NCBI GenBank assembly: GCA_009692065.1
Contig: SHZY01000003.1
Location: 1-64,000, forward strand
DNA: 64,000 nucleotides
Direction: 5' to 3'
Origin: Gemmataceae bacterium
Lineage (GTDB): Bacteria; Planctomycetota; Planctomycetia; Gemmatales; Gemmataceae
Positions within the stretch are counted from its first letter, which is position 1, and each line of letters opens with the position of its first letter. The notes beneath the pieces are model-generated. The model saw nothing but the letters and a program-made list of their open reading frames with translations, did no database searches and had not been told where the DNA came from. The translations under genes and the position numbers were made by a program. Below are positions 53,360 through 62,655 of the stretch, piece after piece.

Positions 53360-55453
53360 ATGTCGAACCCGAACGAACCGAATCCGCCGAAGAAGCCTGG
53401 AACCCCGGAGGTGCCGCCGGCCGGAGCACCGAAGCCTCCGGTCCCACCTGGGGTAGCTGGCAAGATTCCAGTGGGCAAGCCGGCATCTGGCCTGCCCGCG
53501 CCGGGCAAGCCGCAGACGCCGCCTGCGAGTGGCCCGAGGCCTGGCATCCCGGTGTCGAAGCCGGGCGAGAAGCCGCCGGTCTCTCCCGCCGCCAAGCCCG
53601 GCGTGCCGGTATTGAAGTCCGCGGCTGCCGTGCCGGGAAAATCTGCGACTCCGCCGGCGAAGAAGCCTGGCGATAAGCCGGCCATTCCGGCCAGCAAGCA
53701 CAAGCCCGCTCCGGTCAGGGCAGGCACGGCCAACCGAACCACGGGCCGCCGCCTGGGCCAGGTCTTGATCGATCTTGGCTACATCGATGAAGACAAGCTG
53801 TGGGAAATCCTAGATGAAGCCAAGAACCTGGGTATGCAAATCGGCCAGGTCGCCCTCGCCAAGGGCCTGATCACCGAGACGCAGCTCATGCAGGCGCTTG
53901 CCGATCAGTTCGGCCTCAAGTATCTGGCTGCGGAGGAATTGAAGCCTACCTCAGAAGCGCTGGTGGCGATTCCCGAAACCATGGCCATCGTCTACAAGGT
54001 CCTCCCCTTGACGGTGTCGGACGGCACGGTGACCGTCGCAATCGGCGATCCGATGAGCTTGCCGGGCCTGGACGACTTGCGCAACATGCAAAGCTTGGCC
54101 GGCGTGACCGCATGCCTGGCCTCGCCCGCGGCGATTGCCGGGGTCATGACGCGCTGTTATCAAGGCAAGGAAGAATCGATTGTTGACCTTATCAACGCCC
54201 TTACCTCCGACGACGAGGACGGCGGCTCGAGCGGGCGCGAGACCAGCATCGACCTCGACAAGCTCATGGAAGAATCCGACGCCGCCCCGGTGCGCAAACT
54301 GCTCAACATGATCATGCTGTTGGCGATCAAGGACCGTGCCAGCGATATTCACTTCGAGCCGTTCGAGGACGAATACAAGCTCCGTTACCGCTGCGACGGC
54401 GTGATGTACGAAATGGTCCCGCCGCCGCGCCATCTGGCCAACGCCATCGCCACGCGCATCAAGGTCATGGCTAACCTTGACATCGCCGAACGGCGCCTAC
54501 CTCAGGACGGACGCATTGAGCTGAACGTCGGAGGCAACCGCGTCGATATGCGCGTCGCCGTTTTGCCGACCATGTTCGGTGAAAGCACCGTCATCCGCGT
54601 TCTCGATCGTGGTAACGTCGGCTTGGATCTCAATCGCGTCGGCATGGACCCGAAGCTGATCGCCGACTTCCGCGCCATGATCCACAAGCCCAACGGCATC
54701 GTTCTCGTCACCGGCCCCACCGGTTCGGGCAAGACCACCACACTCTACTCCGCCCTCAACGAGCTGAACGAGGTCACCGAAAAAATCATCACCTGCGAAG
54801 ACCCCATCGAGTACGACATCGACGGCATCATCCAGGTCCCGATCAACTCCGACATCGGCGTCACCTTTGCCGCCGCGCTGCGTTCAATTCTTCGCCAAGA
54901 TCCGGACATCATCCTGGTCGGCGAGGTGCGCGACCTGGAGACCGCCCAGATTGCGGTGCAAGCGTCACTCACCGGCCACATGGTGTTCAGCACGCTCCAC
55001 ACCAACGATGCCCCGAGCACGATCACGCGTTTGCGCGATATGGGGCTGGAGGCGTTCTTGCTGACGGCGACCATCGAAGGCATCCTCGCCCAGCGGCTGG
55101 TGCGCAAGATCTGCGAGGATTGCCGCACCGAGTTCGAGCCCAGCACCGAGATGCTCATGGAACTCGGCCTCACCCGCGCCACGGTGCCGGAGGGGAAGAA
55201 ATTCTACTACGGCCGCGGCTGCGATCGCTGTAACAACACGGGGCACAAGGGCCGCCAGGGGATCTTCGAGCTAATCATCATCAACGACGACCTGCGCGAC
55301 ATGATCAGCTCGGCCGCCTCGACGGATCAACTGCGTGAGACGTGCCGCAAGCACGGCATGCGCACCTTGAGAGAGGCGGGAATGGACGCCCTTTACAATG
55401 GTTTCACCACGATCGAGGAAATCGTGCGTGAGACCGGCGGGGATGACGACTAG
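53360..55453 (+). CDS. Second PilB/GspE-type ATPase with Pro/Lys-rich N-terminal extension
   Basis: A 697-residue ATPase related to the gene at 50007. The first 120 residues are Pro/Lys/Ala-rich and probably disordered ('PPKKPGTPEVPPAGAPKPPV'). Then come an MshEN-like domain ('RLGQVLIDLGYIDEDKLWEI'), the GspE core with 'ASDIHFEPFEDEYKLRYRCD', Walker A 'GPTGSGKTTTLYSALNELN' (about 450), 'ITCEDPIEYDIDG' and 'STLHTNDAPSTITRL', and a four-Cys zinc site ('CEDC', then CDRC). Because the two ATPases flank pilT, one may power extension and the other pseudopilus assembly. It lies 72 bases before pilC. Confidence 0.92.
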   Translation: MSNPNEPNPPKKPGTPEVPPAGAPKPPVPPGVAGKIPVGKPASGLPAPGKPQTPPASGPRPGIPVSKPGEKPPVSPAAKPGVPVLKSAAAVPGKSATPPAKKPGDKPAIPASKHKPAPVRAGTANRTTGRRLGQVLIDLGYIDEDKLWEILDEAKNLGMQIGQVALAKGLITETQLMQALADQFGLKYLAAEELKPTSEALVAIPETMAIVYKVLPLTVSDGTVTVAIGDPMSLPGLDDLRNMQSLAGVTACLASPAAIAGVMTRCYQGKEESIVDLINALTSDDEDGGSSGRETSIDLDKLMEESDAAPVRKLLNMIMLLAIKDRASDIHFEPFEDEYKLRYRCDGVMYEMVPPPRHLANAIATRIKVMANLDIAERRLPQDGRIELNVGGNRVDMRVAVLPTMFGESTVIRVLDRGNVGLDLNRVGMDPKLIADFRAMIHKPNGIVLVTGPTGSGKTTTLYSALNELNEVTEKIITCEDPIEYDIDGIIQVPINSDIGVTFAAALRSILRQDPDIILVGEVRDLETAQIAVQASLTGHMVFSTLHTNDAPSTITRLRDMGLEAFLLTATIEGILAQRLVRKICEDCRTEFEPSTEMLMELGLTRATVPEGKKFYYGRGCDRCNNTGHKGRQGIFELIIINDDLRDMISSAASTDQLRETCRKHGMRTLREAGMDALYNGFTTIEEIVRETGGDDD

Positions 55454-55456
55454 GGG

Positions 55457-55512
55457 ATTTGCAGATTTCAGATTGCAGATTGATCCGCAATCTGAAATCT
55501 GCAATCTGAAAT
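55457..55512. repeat. Family K inverted repeat (GATTTCAGATTGCAGATT)
   Basis: atttgcagatttcagattgc then agatt (to 55481) is inverted in aatctgaaatctgcaatctg then aaat (55489-55512). It lies between the second ATPase and pilC. I recall similar repeats in other planctomycete intergenic DNA. Confidence 0.8.
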
Positions 55513-55524
55513 GGGAGCTTTGGC

Positions 55525-56781
55525 ATGCCGACCTATCAGTACGAAGCCATGGACACCACCGGCGGCGAAGTGAAAGACACCATCGATGCGGGCAGCGAGG
55601 AAGAAGCGCAGCAAAAAATCCGCTCGCTCGGCTACTTCGTCACCCGCCTCACCGAGGTGGCAGGCAAGAAGAAGAAGGACAAGAAAAAAGGCCAGCCCGA
55701 GAAGCGCAAGAAGACCAAGGTCCTCACCCTGGGCGGCGTCAACTCCAAGCAGCTCGTGACTTTCACCCGGCAATTCTCAGTGCTGCAGGACGCCGGTCTG
55801 CCGGTGTTGCGCAGCTTGAAGATTCTCGAAGGGCAGATGAAGCCAGGCGTCTTGAAGAACGCCCTCGTCGACATCGTGGACGACGTCGAGTCGGGCAATA
55901 CGCTGTCCGAGGCGTTTGCCAAGCATCCACGCTGTTTCGATCGCCTCTACGTCAACATGCTGCGTGCCGGCGAGGCGGGTGGCGCCCTGGAAATCATCTT
56001 GCGCCGCCTGGCGGAATTCAAGGAAAAGGCCCAGAGCCTGGCGCGCCGGGTCAAGGGCGCCTTGGTTTATCCAATTGTCGTCATCTCGGTGGCCGTCTTG
56101 ATCGTCAGCTTCATCATGATTTTCATCATCCCGAAGTTCGAGAAGATCTTCCTCGATTTCAAGATGAAGCTGCCGTATCTCACCGAAGTTCTGATCGCCA
56201 CCTCGCGCTGGTTCGTCAAGTACTGGTACGTCATTCCCGTGATTCCGATCTTCCTTGTCGTCACGCTCAAGTTGATCCGCATGAATCGATCGGGGGCGTA
56301 CGTTCTGGACAAGATCAAGCTCAAGATCCCCGTGTCCGGCATGATCGTTGAGAAAACCATCGTCGCCCGCACCATGCGCACGCTGGGCACGCTCATCAGC
56401 TCCGGCGTGCCGATTCTGGAGGCACTCTCGATCGTGCGTGAGACGAGCATGAACGTCGTCTTCGAGGACATGTTCCAGCGCGTCTACGAATCGATCCGCG
56501 AAGGCGAAACGATCGCCAGCCCCCTGCGCGAGACCAGACTCGTTGACGACATGGTCGTCAACATGATCGACGTCGGCGAGGAGACCGGCGATCTCGACAC
56601 CATGCTCAACAAGATCGCCGATGTCTACGAGGAAGAAGTCGACGTGCTCGTCGAATCGTTGATCAGCTTGCTGGAGCCGATCATGATCGTCGTTCTCGGG
56701 CTCATCGTCGGCACCATCGTAATCGCGTTGTTCATGCCGTTGCTGGAACTGATCGACGGCCTGTCTGGCTCCAAGAAATAG
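55525..56781 (+). CDS. pilC: Type IV pilus/type II secretion inner-membrane platform protein (PilC/GspF)
   Basis: A 418-residue platform protein. It has two homologous cytoplasmic helical domains ('FTRQFSVLQDAGLPVLRSLK' and 'TMRTLGTLISSGVPILEALS') and three membrane helices ('VVISVAVLIVSFIMIFIIPK', 'VIPVIPIFLVVTLKLI' and the C-terminal 'IMIVVLGLIVGTIVIALFMP'). Near the N-terminus is a charged insertion (GKKKKDKKKGQPEKRKKT). It couples ATPase rotation to pilin extraction from the membrane. It begins with an N-terminal 'YQYEAMDTTGGEVKDTIDAG' block typical of the family. Confidence 0.94.
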   Translation: MPTYQYEAMDTTGGEVKDTIDAGSEEEAQQKIRSLGYFVTRLTEVAGKKKKDKKKGQPEKRKKTKVLTLGGVNSKQLVTFTRQFSVLQDAGLPVLRSLKILEGQMKPGVLKNALVDIVDDVESGNTLSEAFAKHPRCFDRLYVNMLRAGEAGGALEIILRRLAEFKEKAQSLARRVKGALVYPIVVISVAVLIVSFIMIFIIPKFEKIFLDFKMKLPYLTEVLIATSRWFVKYWYVIPVIPIFLVVTLKLIRMNRSGAYVLDKIKLKIPVSGMIVEKTIVARTMRTLGTLISSGVPILEALSIVRETSMNVVFEDMFQRVYESIREGETIASPLRETRLVDDMVVNMIDVGEETGDLDTMLNKIADVYEEEVDVLVESLISLLEPIMIVVLGLIVGTIVIALFMPLLELIDGLSGSKK

Positions 56782-56797
56782 TCGCGGAACCAAGAAT

Positions 56798-56887
56798 CTC
56801 ACGCAAAGGCGTAAAGAGAAACTCACCATGGTTGGAATTGAGCATTTGTGGCTATCGCTGTTTGCGTCTTAGTGCCTTTGCGTGGGC
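56798..56887. repeat. Family J inverted repeat
   Basis: ctcacgcaaaggcgtaaag (56798-56816) pairs imperfectly with tttgcgtcttagtgcctttg then cgtgggc (56861-56887). It lies between pilC and the first prepilin gene. Confidence 0.75.
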
Positions 56888-57012
56888 TTGTTCCTCGTCT
56901 CCGAAGGCGAATCGGAATTGAGTGTAGTCTCCACGCTCCGCGTGAGGGAATTCAGGCGGTGGAAAACCCGGTTCGGCTCGACTCGCCGGACCTATCAACG
57001 AGGGAGCTTGCT

Positions 57013-57897
57013 GTGAAGCAGATTCATCTCATCTTGACGAAACGGCGCGAGGCGTTCACGCTCATCGAGTTGCTCGTCGTCATCGCCATCATCGCCATCC
57101 TGATCGGGTTGCTGCTGGGCGGCATCATGTATGTGCTGCGGCGCGGGCCGGAAGTGGTGGCCAAGAACGACATGTCGCAGCTTGCCATTGGCTTGCAGCG
57201 GTTCAAGGCCGAATACAAGGTCTACCCGCCCAACTCGATCAAGCTTTGCAGCAATTATGCGTCTTATGATCAAACACAATTGTTGGATCGGCGCTCGATC
57301 CGCTTCATTACCACGATATACCCGAGGCTCGACCCGGCGAACTGGACGGCCATCAACTGGGCCAATCGGTCCCCAGCGCCGACGGCCGGCAGTCCGATGA
57401 TCGATTTGCTCGACGGCGATCAATGTCTGGTGTTCTTCCTGGCCGGCCCGCCGCTGGTGGCCGGTCAGCCCGCCTTGATGGGCGGATTCTCCAACAATCC
57501 ACTTAATCCGGTGGACCCGACGAATCCTCCTTTCAAACGCTACTTTGATTTTGATGCCGGCCGACTGTTCAATCGCGCCGGCAACGCGTTCCCGTCCTTC
57601 GCCGATGCGTTCGGTACACCCACGCCGCAGCCCTACGTTTATTTCAGCTCGACGAATCAGAGCGACCGCGCGAACGGCTACGACACCGTGGCGAATGGGT
57701 TGCGTGTCACGCCTTATTACCTCACGGCCGCCCCGCCGACGTTTCATAAACCCGATTCGTTCCAGATTGTTTGTGCCGGTCCGGACGGCGCCTTCGGAGC
57801 GGGCGGCCTGTGGGTGCCGAAAAATGCCGGGCTCGTCCCTCCGCCAGGCCAGGACGATTACACCAGTTTCCATGACAAGATCATGGGCGCCCCTTGA
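57013..57897 (+). CDS. Prepilin-type N-methylation protein (GspG-like)
   Basis: A 294-residue pseudopilin-like protein. The GTG start at 57013 gives a basic leader (KQIHLILTKRREA) and the class III signal 'AFTLIELLVVIAIIAILIGL', with Glu5 after the cleavage site conserved. The ORF track's 55 earlier residues are in a repeat. The mature part is longer than a classical pilin and rich in Pro, Asn and Asp ('YKVYPPNSIKLCSN', 'NPLNPVDPTNPPFKRYFDFD'). It lies directly after pilC and 9 bases before the next prepilin. It may be a major or minor pseudopilin of the cluster's secretion machine. Confidence 0.88.
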   Translation: MKQIHLILTKRREAFTLIELLVVIAIIAILIGLLLGGIMYVLRRGPEVVAKNDMSQLAIGLQRFKAEYKVYPPNSIKLCSNYASYDQTQLLDRRSIRFITTIYPRLDPANWTAINWANRSPAPTAGSPMIDLLDGDQCLVFFLAGPPLVAGQPALMGGFSNNPLNPVDPTNPPFKRYFDFDAGRLFNRAGNAFPSFADAFGTPTPQPYVYFSSTNQSDRANGYDTVANGLRVTPYYLTAAPPTFHKPDSFQIVCAGPDGAFGAGGLWVPKNAGLVPPPGQDDYTSFHDKIMGAP

Positions 57898-57906
57898 GGA
57901 TTTGCC

Positions 57907-58953
57907 ATGATGCACAACCAACGAACGACGCACGGCGCGCGGCCCGCATTCACCCTCGTGGAGCTCCTCGTGGTGATCGCCATCATCGCGGTGCTGGTGG
58001 GCCTGGGGGCGTGGGGCGCCTTCGCGGCCATCGGCGTCCGCCAGCGCAACACCACGCAGGGGACGATCCAGGTCGTCCAAAAGCTGCTGGCCGACCGCTG
58101 GAGCAAGGTGATCGCCGACGCCAAGAAGGAAGATATGTCGCCGGCGATGTACCCGAATATCTACTACCTCTCCGGTTATCCGACATATGATCCGCGCGGC
58201 GAGCGAGCCCGCATTATCTTGATCAAGGTCCGTCTGGCCGAGGCGTTTCCGCAAAGTTATGCCGAGATATACCCCGCCAGCATGAATCCCAATTCGATCG
58301 TGAACATCTATCTGCCGGCCGCTCGGCGCAAGCCGCACTTCGCCAGGTACCAGTCGCTAATTTTCCCCGCGGCTCCCGGCACCAGTCCCGTGCCGGGAAC
58401 GCCGGGCGAGTCGGCTGCGTGTTTGCTGATGGCGCTCAAGACGCTCAGCGGCGACGGAATGGGCGTGCAGGATCAACTGGGCTATGCGATCGCGACTTCC
58501 GACAATCCAAACAGCCAGGGCCCCGTCGCCGCCAACGGCATTCCTTGCTTCATCGACTCCTGGAGCAACCCGCTCGCCTTCCGCCGCTTTCCGTGGAACA
58601 ACAAGGACCTTCCTAAAGCGAATCCGGCGTGGCCTCACTGTCCGCAACTCCCGATTCCAATTCCGCCCTACTTCGACCCAATCGATGTCAACGGCGCTCT
58701 CCTGAACAAGAACTGGTACAACTTTGCGCAGGCTGGTTCGCCGCCCACGTTGCGCCAAATTTATGAGAGCCAGTTTCACGCGATTGGTCCTGCCCCTGTC
58801 GCCCCCAAGGTGACACCGGCATGGTCCCATTACGTCATTCCCGTCATTGCCTCGGCCGGCAAGGACGGCATCCTCGATCTCGGCGCGGACCTCTCCGCCA
58901 TCGGCCCGGGCGAGGCCGACAACATTTACAGCTTCCAACTGCGAGGGGATTGA
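57907..58953 (+). CDS. Prepilin-type N-methylation protein
   Basis: A 348-residue prepilin-like protein. The signal 'PAFTLVELLVVIAIIAVLVG' follows a short basic leader, and a hydrophobic helix ends at about residue 40. The remaining 300 residues are not a known pilin globular domain; they contain 'NPNSIVNIYLPAARRKPHFA' and 'IPIPPYFDPIDVNGALLNK'. ATG 57907 and 57910 are both possible starts. Gaps to the genes on either side are 1-9 bases, so it is almost certainly in one transcript with them. Its pilus or secretion role is inferred from the signal and context. Confidence 0.88.
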   Translation: MMHNQRTTHGARPAFTLVELLVVIAIIAVLVGLGAWGAFAAIGVRQRNTTQGTIQVVQKLLADRWSKVIADAKKEDMSPAMYPNIYYLSGYPTYDPRGERARIILIKVRLAEAFPQSYAEIYPASMNPNSIVNIYLPAARRKPHFARYQSLIFPAAPGTSPVPGTPGESAACLLMALKTLSGDGMGVQDQLGYAIATSDNPNSQGPVAANGIPCFIDSWSNPLAFRRFPWNNKDLPKANPAWPHCPQLPIPIPPYFDPIDVNGALLNKNWYNFAQAGSPPTLRQIYESQFHAIGPAPVAPKVTPAWSHYVIPVIASAGKDGILDLGADLSAIGPGEADNIYSFQLRGD

Positions 58954-58954
58954 T

Positions 58955-60043
58955 ATGCACGTACCCAAGCAATCCCGTGCCGGCTTCACTCTGATCGAGT
59001 TGCTGGTCGTCATCGCGCTGATCGCGGTGCTGGCGGGGCTGACCATCGCGTTCCTGCCCGGCGCTGCGTCGTCGGCGCGTGAAAGCCGTGCCGCCGGCAT
59101 CTTGCAAGGCGCTCTCAACATCGCCAAGCAGCGCGCCCTGCGCGATCAGGGCCCGCGCGGCGTGCGGATTACCTACACCAATGCCAGCCTGTCGATCTCG
59201 CCGCCGAACTTGCCGGCGTGGAACAACGGCCAAGCCTACGCCCCGATGGACGGCGTCATCTACAACAACCTGAGCTTTATTTGCATGCAGGCCAACACCA
59301 ACGTCCCTCCGAACTACACTCCGCCTGGGGCGCCGGCCGACTCGGCAGTCTGGGTCCTGTGGCGAGTGGCTACCGAATTTCAGTACCTCGAAGCGCCCGA
59401 GCACTTCACCGGCGGCCTCATCAGCACGATCACGCCTGCTAATGACACGCTCCGGGTTGACTTCGGCCCCACAACCGGCGATCTGGTGAATGGCTACTAC
59501 TCGTTAGTGCCACCAATCTTGAACCCCGCAGAGACTCTGCTCTGGGCGGTGCAGCCGGGCGATTTTCTGGAAGTGCTGGGCACCGGCATGATGCATCAGA
59601 TCGTGGGCTTGGTCGATCCGTGGACGTTTGTCATTACGCCGCCGCTGCCGAGCGCCATCCTGCCGAACCCGATCACTGGAGTGGGAACCCCGAACTATCG
59701 AATCGTGCGTGCCCCGCGGCCGGTGGGGGACGAGAAGCTGTCGCTGCCGTCTGACACGATCGTCGATTTCGTCACCAACTATGCTTTTGGCAATCCGCTG
59801 CCGCTGATGGACGTGGCGGGCGTGGGTTATCTGGATGTGGTGTTCGGGCCATCGGGCGCTGTCATCACGCGCGGCGTGGCGACGCCGAACGTCCACCTGT
59901 GGGTCCGCTCCCCCGATGCAGGCGGCCCGACGAACTTTTACAAGGGCGACCCGACGATCGTGTCGATCTTCACGCGCACCGGTTTCGTCGGCGCGTATTC
60001 GCCGGACCAGCCGCCCCTGAGCCCGTATATGGCGATCCGGTAA
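58955..60043 (+). CDS. Prepilin-type N-methylation protein (GspH-like)
   Basis: A 362-residue prepilin-like protein. ATG 58955 lies just after the previous stop codon; the ORF track's 36 extra residues overlap that gene. The signal is 'AGFTLIELLVVIALIAVLAG', and the next region ('GILQGALNIAKQRALRDQGP') resembles the GspH-type helical extension with its small-residue spacing. The large C-terminal domain is rich in Pro and Thr ('NVPPNYTPPGAPADS', 'VITPPLPSAILPNPITGVGT') and may be surface-exposed. It belongs to the same operon, ending 2 bases before a palindrome. Confidence 0.88.
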   Translation: MHVPKQSRAGFTLIELLVVIALIAVLAGLTIAFLPGAASSARESRAAGILQGALNIAKQRALRDQGPRGVRITYTNASLSISPPNLPAWNNGQAYAPMDGVIYNNLSFICMQANTNVPPNYTPPGAPADSAVWVLWRVATEFQYLEAPEHFTGGLISTITPANDTLRVDFGPTTGDLVNGYYSLVPPILNPAETLLWAVQPGDFLEVLGTGMMHQIVGLVDPWTFVITPPLPSAILPNPITGVGTPNYRIVRAPRPVGDEKLSLPSDTIVDFVTNYAFGNPLPLMDVAGVGYLDVVFGPSGAVITRGVATPNVHLWVRSPDAGGPTNFYKGDPTIVSIFTRTGFVGAYSPDQPPLSPYMAIR

Positions 60044-60045
60044 TT

Positions 60046-60117
60046 GTTTAGCCCTGCCTCGCAGAGGCGGGCGGACCTAAGGCCACGCCCGCCCGCCTCT
60101 GCGAGGCGGGGCTAAAC
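60046..60117. repeat. Family A-like palindrome with 28-bp arms
   Basis: GTTTAGCCCTGCCTCGCAGA then GGCGGGCG (60046-60073) pairs with 60090-60117 with one mismatch, around gacctaaggccacgcc. It lies between two prepilin genes. Confidence 0.85.
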
Positions 60118-60133
60118 CAAGAGGAGTCATTCC

Positions 60134-61240
60134 ATGCCACGACGTTCCGGTGTCACCCTGGTGGAAGTTCTGGTGGCCATCTTCATCATGGGCATCGGCC
60201 TCATCGCGTTGTTGACCCTCTTTCCCTTGGGCATCCTGCGCATGGCCCAGGGCATTCGCGACGCCCGCACCGCGGAGTCCGCCTACAACGCCGACAAAAT
60301 CGCGATCATGCAGGATGTGCGCAACGATTTCATGGTGATCACCGATGGTGTGCTTCCGGACTTGTTCGCGAATCCCGGTATCTTCGATCCCGTTTCCGGG
60401 CTCCCCATCTGGACGGCCGATCCTTACGGAGAAAGCTACCCAATCTTTGTGGACCCGGTCGGCTGGTTTGCGGCTGTGAACTCGGATTGGGTCGGCGGCC
60501 CAGGCTATCAAGGCGTATTGCGCAGGCGCTCGGTTCAGTTTGTAGAAAACTACGGAATTGCCAATCGTGATCGAAACATCCGCCAGTTCTTCACGCTGCC
60601 CGACGAGTTCGCCTTCGAAGCCACCACCGATTTCATGCCTCCCTTCGCGCCGCCGGCGCCCCCGGCTACGCCGCAACGCTCCGGCGCCGCGGTATTGCGC
60701 AGCCAACGCGGCTATTCCTGGGCGTATTTGCTCAGAAGGCCGCAAACCAGCGATCGCTCCATCGTCGATTGCACGGTCGTGGTCTTCGACCGCCGCCCGA
60801 TGGCCCTAAAAACGTCGCAGTCACTGCAAGAATACGTCTACCCGAACATGGCATTTTTCAATCCGGACAACAACACGATCACCATCGAGTACACGTCGCC
60901 GACCGTCATCCCGCCGCCGGTGCGGCCCGGCGATTGGTTGCTCGACACGACCTGGTACGCCACCGGCCCGACCACCGGCTCCGCCAGCGCGTTCTTCTAC
61001 CGTGTCGTGGCGAGCGAAGATTTCGTCGATACCGCCGTCGTGCCGAACCGCAGGTTTACCCGCTATGAAATGCAGAACCCGATTCGCGGTCCTGCAGCGG
61101 CGCCGATTGCTCCCGGCGTCGGCAAGTATCCCGTCGTTGTGGACCCCCTGAACCCGCTCGGCTTCGTTTTCAACGGCACCATTGTGGTCATGGACGGCGT
61201 CGCGGAAGTTTACGAAAAAGGCCCAGCACGCTTGCCCTGA
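60134..61240 (+). CDS. Prepilin-type protein (PilV/GspI-like)
   Basis: A 368-residue protein. The signal 'GVTLVEVLVAIFIMGIGLIA' has the V-E-V-L form typical of PilV/GspI minor pilins, followed by 'LLTLFPLGILRMAQGIRDAR'. The mature part is long and beta-rich ('IEYTSPTVIPPPVRPGDWLL', 'VVNPLNPLG'-type segments) and not like a standard minor pilin, so the fold cannot be assigned. A Shine-Dalgarno (AAGAGGAG) precedes the ATG at 60134. It stays in the same direction and close to its neighbours. Confidence 0.85.
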   Translation: MPRRSGVTLVEVLVAIFIMGIGLIALLTLFPLGILRMAQGIRDARTAESAYNADKIAIMQDVRNDFMVITDGVLPDLFANPGIFDPVSGLPIWTADPYGESYPIFVDPVGWFAAVNSDWVGGPGYQGVLRRRSVQFVENYGIANRDRNIRQFFTLPDEFAFEATTDFMPPFAPPAPPATPQRSGAAVLRSQRGYSWAYLLRRPQTSDRSIVDCTVVVFDRRPMALKTSQSLQEYVYPNMAFFNPDNNTITIEYTSPTVIPPPVRPGDWLLDTTWYATGPTTGSASAFFYRVVASEDFVDTAVVPNRRFTRYEMQNPIRGPAAAPIAPGVGKYPVVVDPLNPLGFVFNGTIVVMDGVAEVYEKGPARLP

Positions 61241-61320
61241 AGGATACCCGCTCCGCGTTTAGCGCCCACATTGCCTGTCGCGTGCGCGCATCGCAGGCAG
61301 CAACCACGAGGAATCCCAAG

Positions 61321-62538
61321 ATGCAATCCCGCACACGCGCCGGCTTCACGCTGATCGAAATGATGGTTGCCATGGCGCTGACGCTTTTCATCATGGTGAT
61401 CCTGTCGCAAGCGTTCATCCTCTCGCTGGAAGCCTTCAGTCAGCTCAAGGGGATCGGTGACATGCAGATCAATCTGCGCGCCGCCGAGAACATGCTGCGG
61501 AACGACCTGGGCCAGGACCATTTCGAAGGCAAGCGCCGCCTGAGTGACCTGACGTTGACGGGCGGCCCGCAAATCGTCGCGCGGCCGCCGCAGGAAGGAT
61601 TTTTTGCCGTGGCGCGCTATTCTGCCTGCGACCTGACGGGAACGCCCGGCTTCCCTTATGTTTATGAAGGCCCCGACGTCAACGGCATGGGATCCTTCCT
61701 CGCGTTCAATCATGTGCTTTACATGACGGTGAAACGCAAGGGGAACCAGCAAGAGAACTATTTCAATGCCTCGCTGGTCGAAACGTCGGCGGCGCCGGGA
61801 GTGCTGGGGCCATTTTTTGGCCCAGCGAGCCTCACGGTTTACAATGTAAGTCCGGCCAACCTTGCGACTTCAACGTTGAGCGTACCCTATAGGGGCGGTT
61901 CCTACGCCTTTTATGGCAGCCAGTGGTCCGAGGTTCTCTACTACTTGGTGCGCACCGGTAGCACCGAAGAGCCGAGCAATCCCACCAGCGTGCAGGGCAC
62001 GCCGACGTTTTCGCTGATCCGCGCACAGTTTGTGATGGTGCCGAACGGAACCAACGTGAGCGACCTCTATGCGACGCCGGCCTACACGAGCGGCCAAATC
62101 TCCACACTCAGCCAAACGACCTTCCAGGGCATGTCGTGCAATCCGGTTACGTCGGGCGGTGTCACGTCGCTCAAGTTTTTTTCCCCGGCGGACGCCGCCA
62201 CCCAGGGCGCGCCGCAGCGTGTCATCCCAGATCTCACCAGGTTTGTGCCGGGCTGGGTGGATCCACCGGGGCCAGGCCGCCTGATCAACTCAGTCTTTGG
62301 AGTCCGCGAAACCCTGGTGCTCCCGAACGTCGTTTCGTTCCAGGTGCAAGTCATGCCGCTCGGCAGCTGGGCCTTCGACGACATGCAGCCCCTGGCGCCT
62401 GCTTCGATCAGTGCGCCTTATCTGTATGACACGGCGATGACGCCCAGCAGCGGCCTCAAAGGCATCCGCGTCACCTTGCGAGTCTGGGACAACAAGACGC
62501 GGCAGACCCGCCAGGCGTCAGTGGTGCAGGATTTGTAA
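61321..62538 (+). CDS. Prepilin-type protein (PilW/GspJ-like)
   Basis: A 405-residue protein starting at ATG 61321 (MQSRTRAG) with AGGAAT upstream; the 13 extra ORF-track residues are dropped. The signal 'GFTLIEMMVAMALTLFIMVI' resembles PilW/GspJ. The region 'SLEAFSQLKGIGDMQINLRA' is the usual helix of this class, and the rest is a long domain ('VTGVGP'-free but Thr/Ser-rich, ending 'GIRVTLRVWDNKTRQTRQAS') in which a final strand fits the family's C-terminus. A family A half-palindrome (cgtttagcgccc at 61257) lies upstream. Confidence 0.85.
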   Translation: MQSRTRAGFTLIEMMVAMALTLFIMVILSQAFILSLEAFSQLKGIGDMQINLRAAENMLRNDLGQDHFEGKRRLSDLTLTGGPQIVARPPQEGFFAVARYSACDLTGTPGFPYVYEGPDVNGMGSFLAFNHVLYMTVKRKGNQQENYFNASLVETSAAPGVLGPFFGPASLTVYNVSPANLATSTLSVPYRGGSYAFYGSQWSEVLYYLVRTGSTEEPSNPTSVQGTPTFSLIRAQFVMVPNGTNVSDLYATPAYTSGQISTLSQTTFQGMSCNPVTSGGVTSLKFFSPADAATQGAPQRVIPDLTRFVPGWVDPPGPGRLINSVFGVRETLVLPNVVSFQVQVMPLGSWAFDDMQPLAPASISAPYLYDTAMTPSSGLKGIRVTLRVWDNKTRQTRQASVVQDL

Positions 62539-62655
62539 GCGATTACTTAGTTGTGGCATGGTCAGGAAACCGTGCCGCAACGAGCACACCGGGCCACAAC
62601 GGGCACTGCCGCCCCAGCTCGCCAGAAGCGAGCGGTTCAACAGGGAGTCCATACA

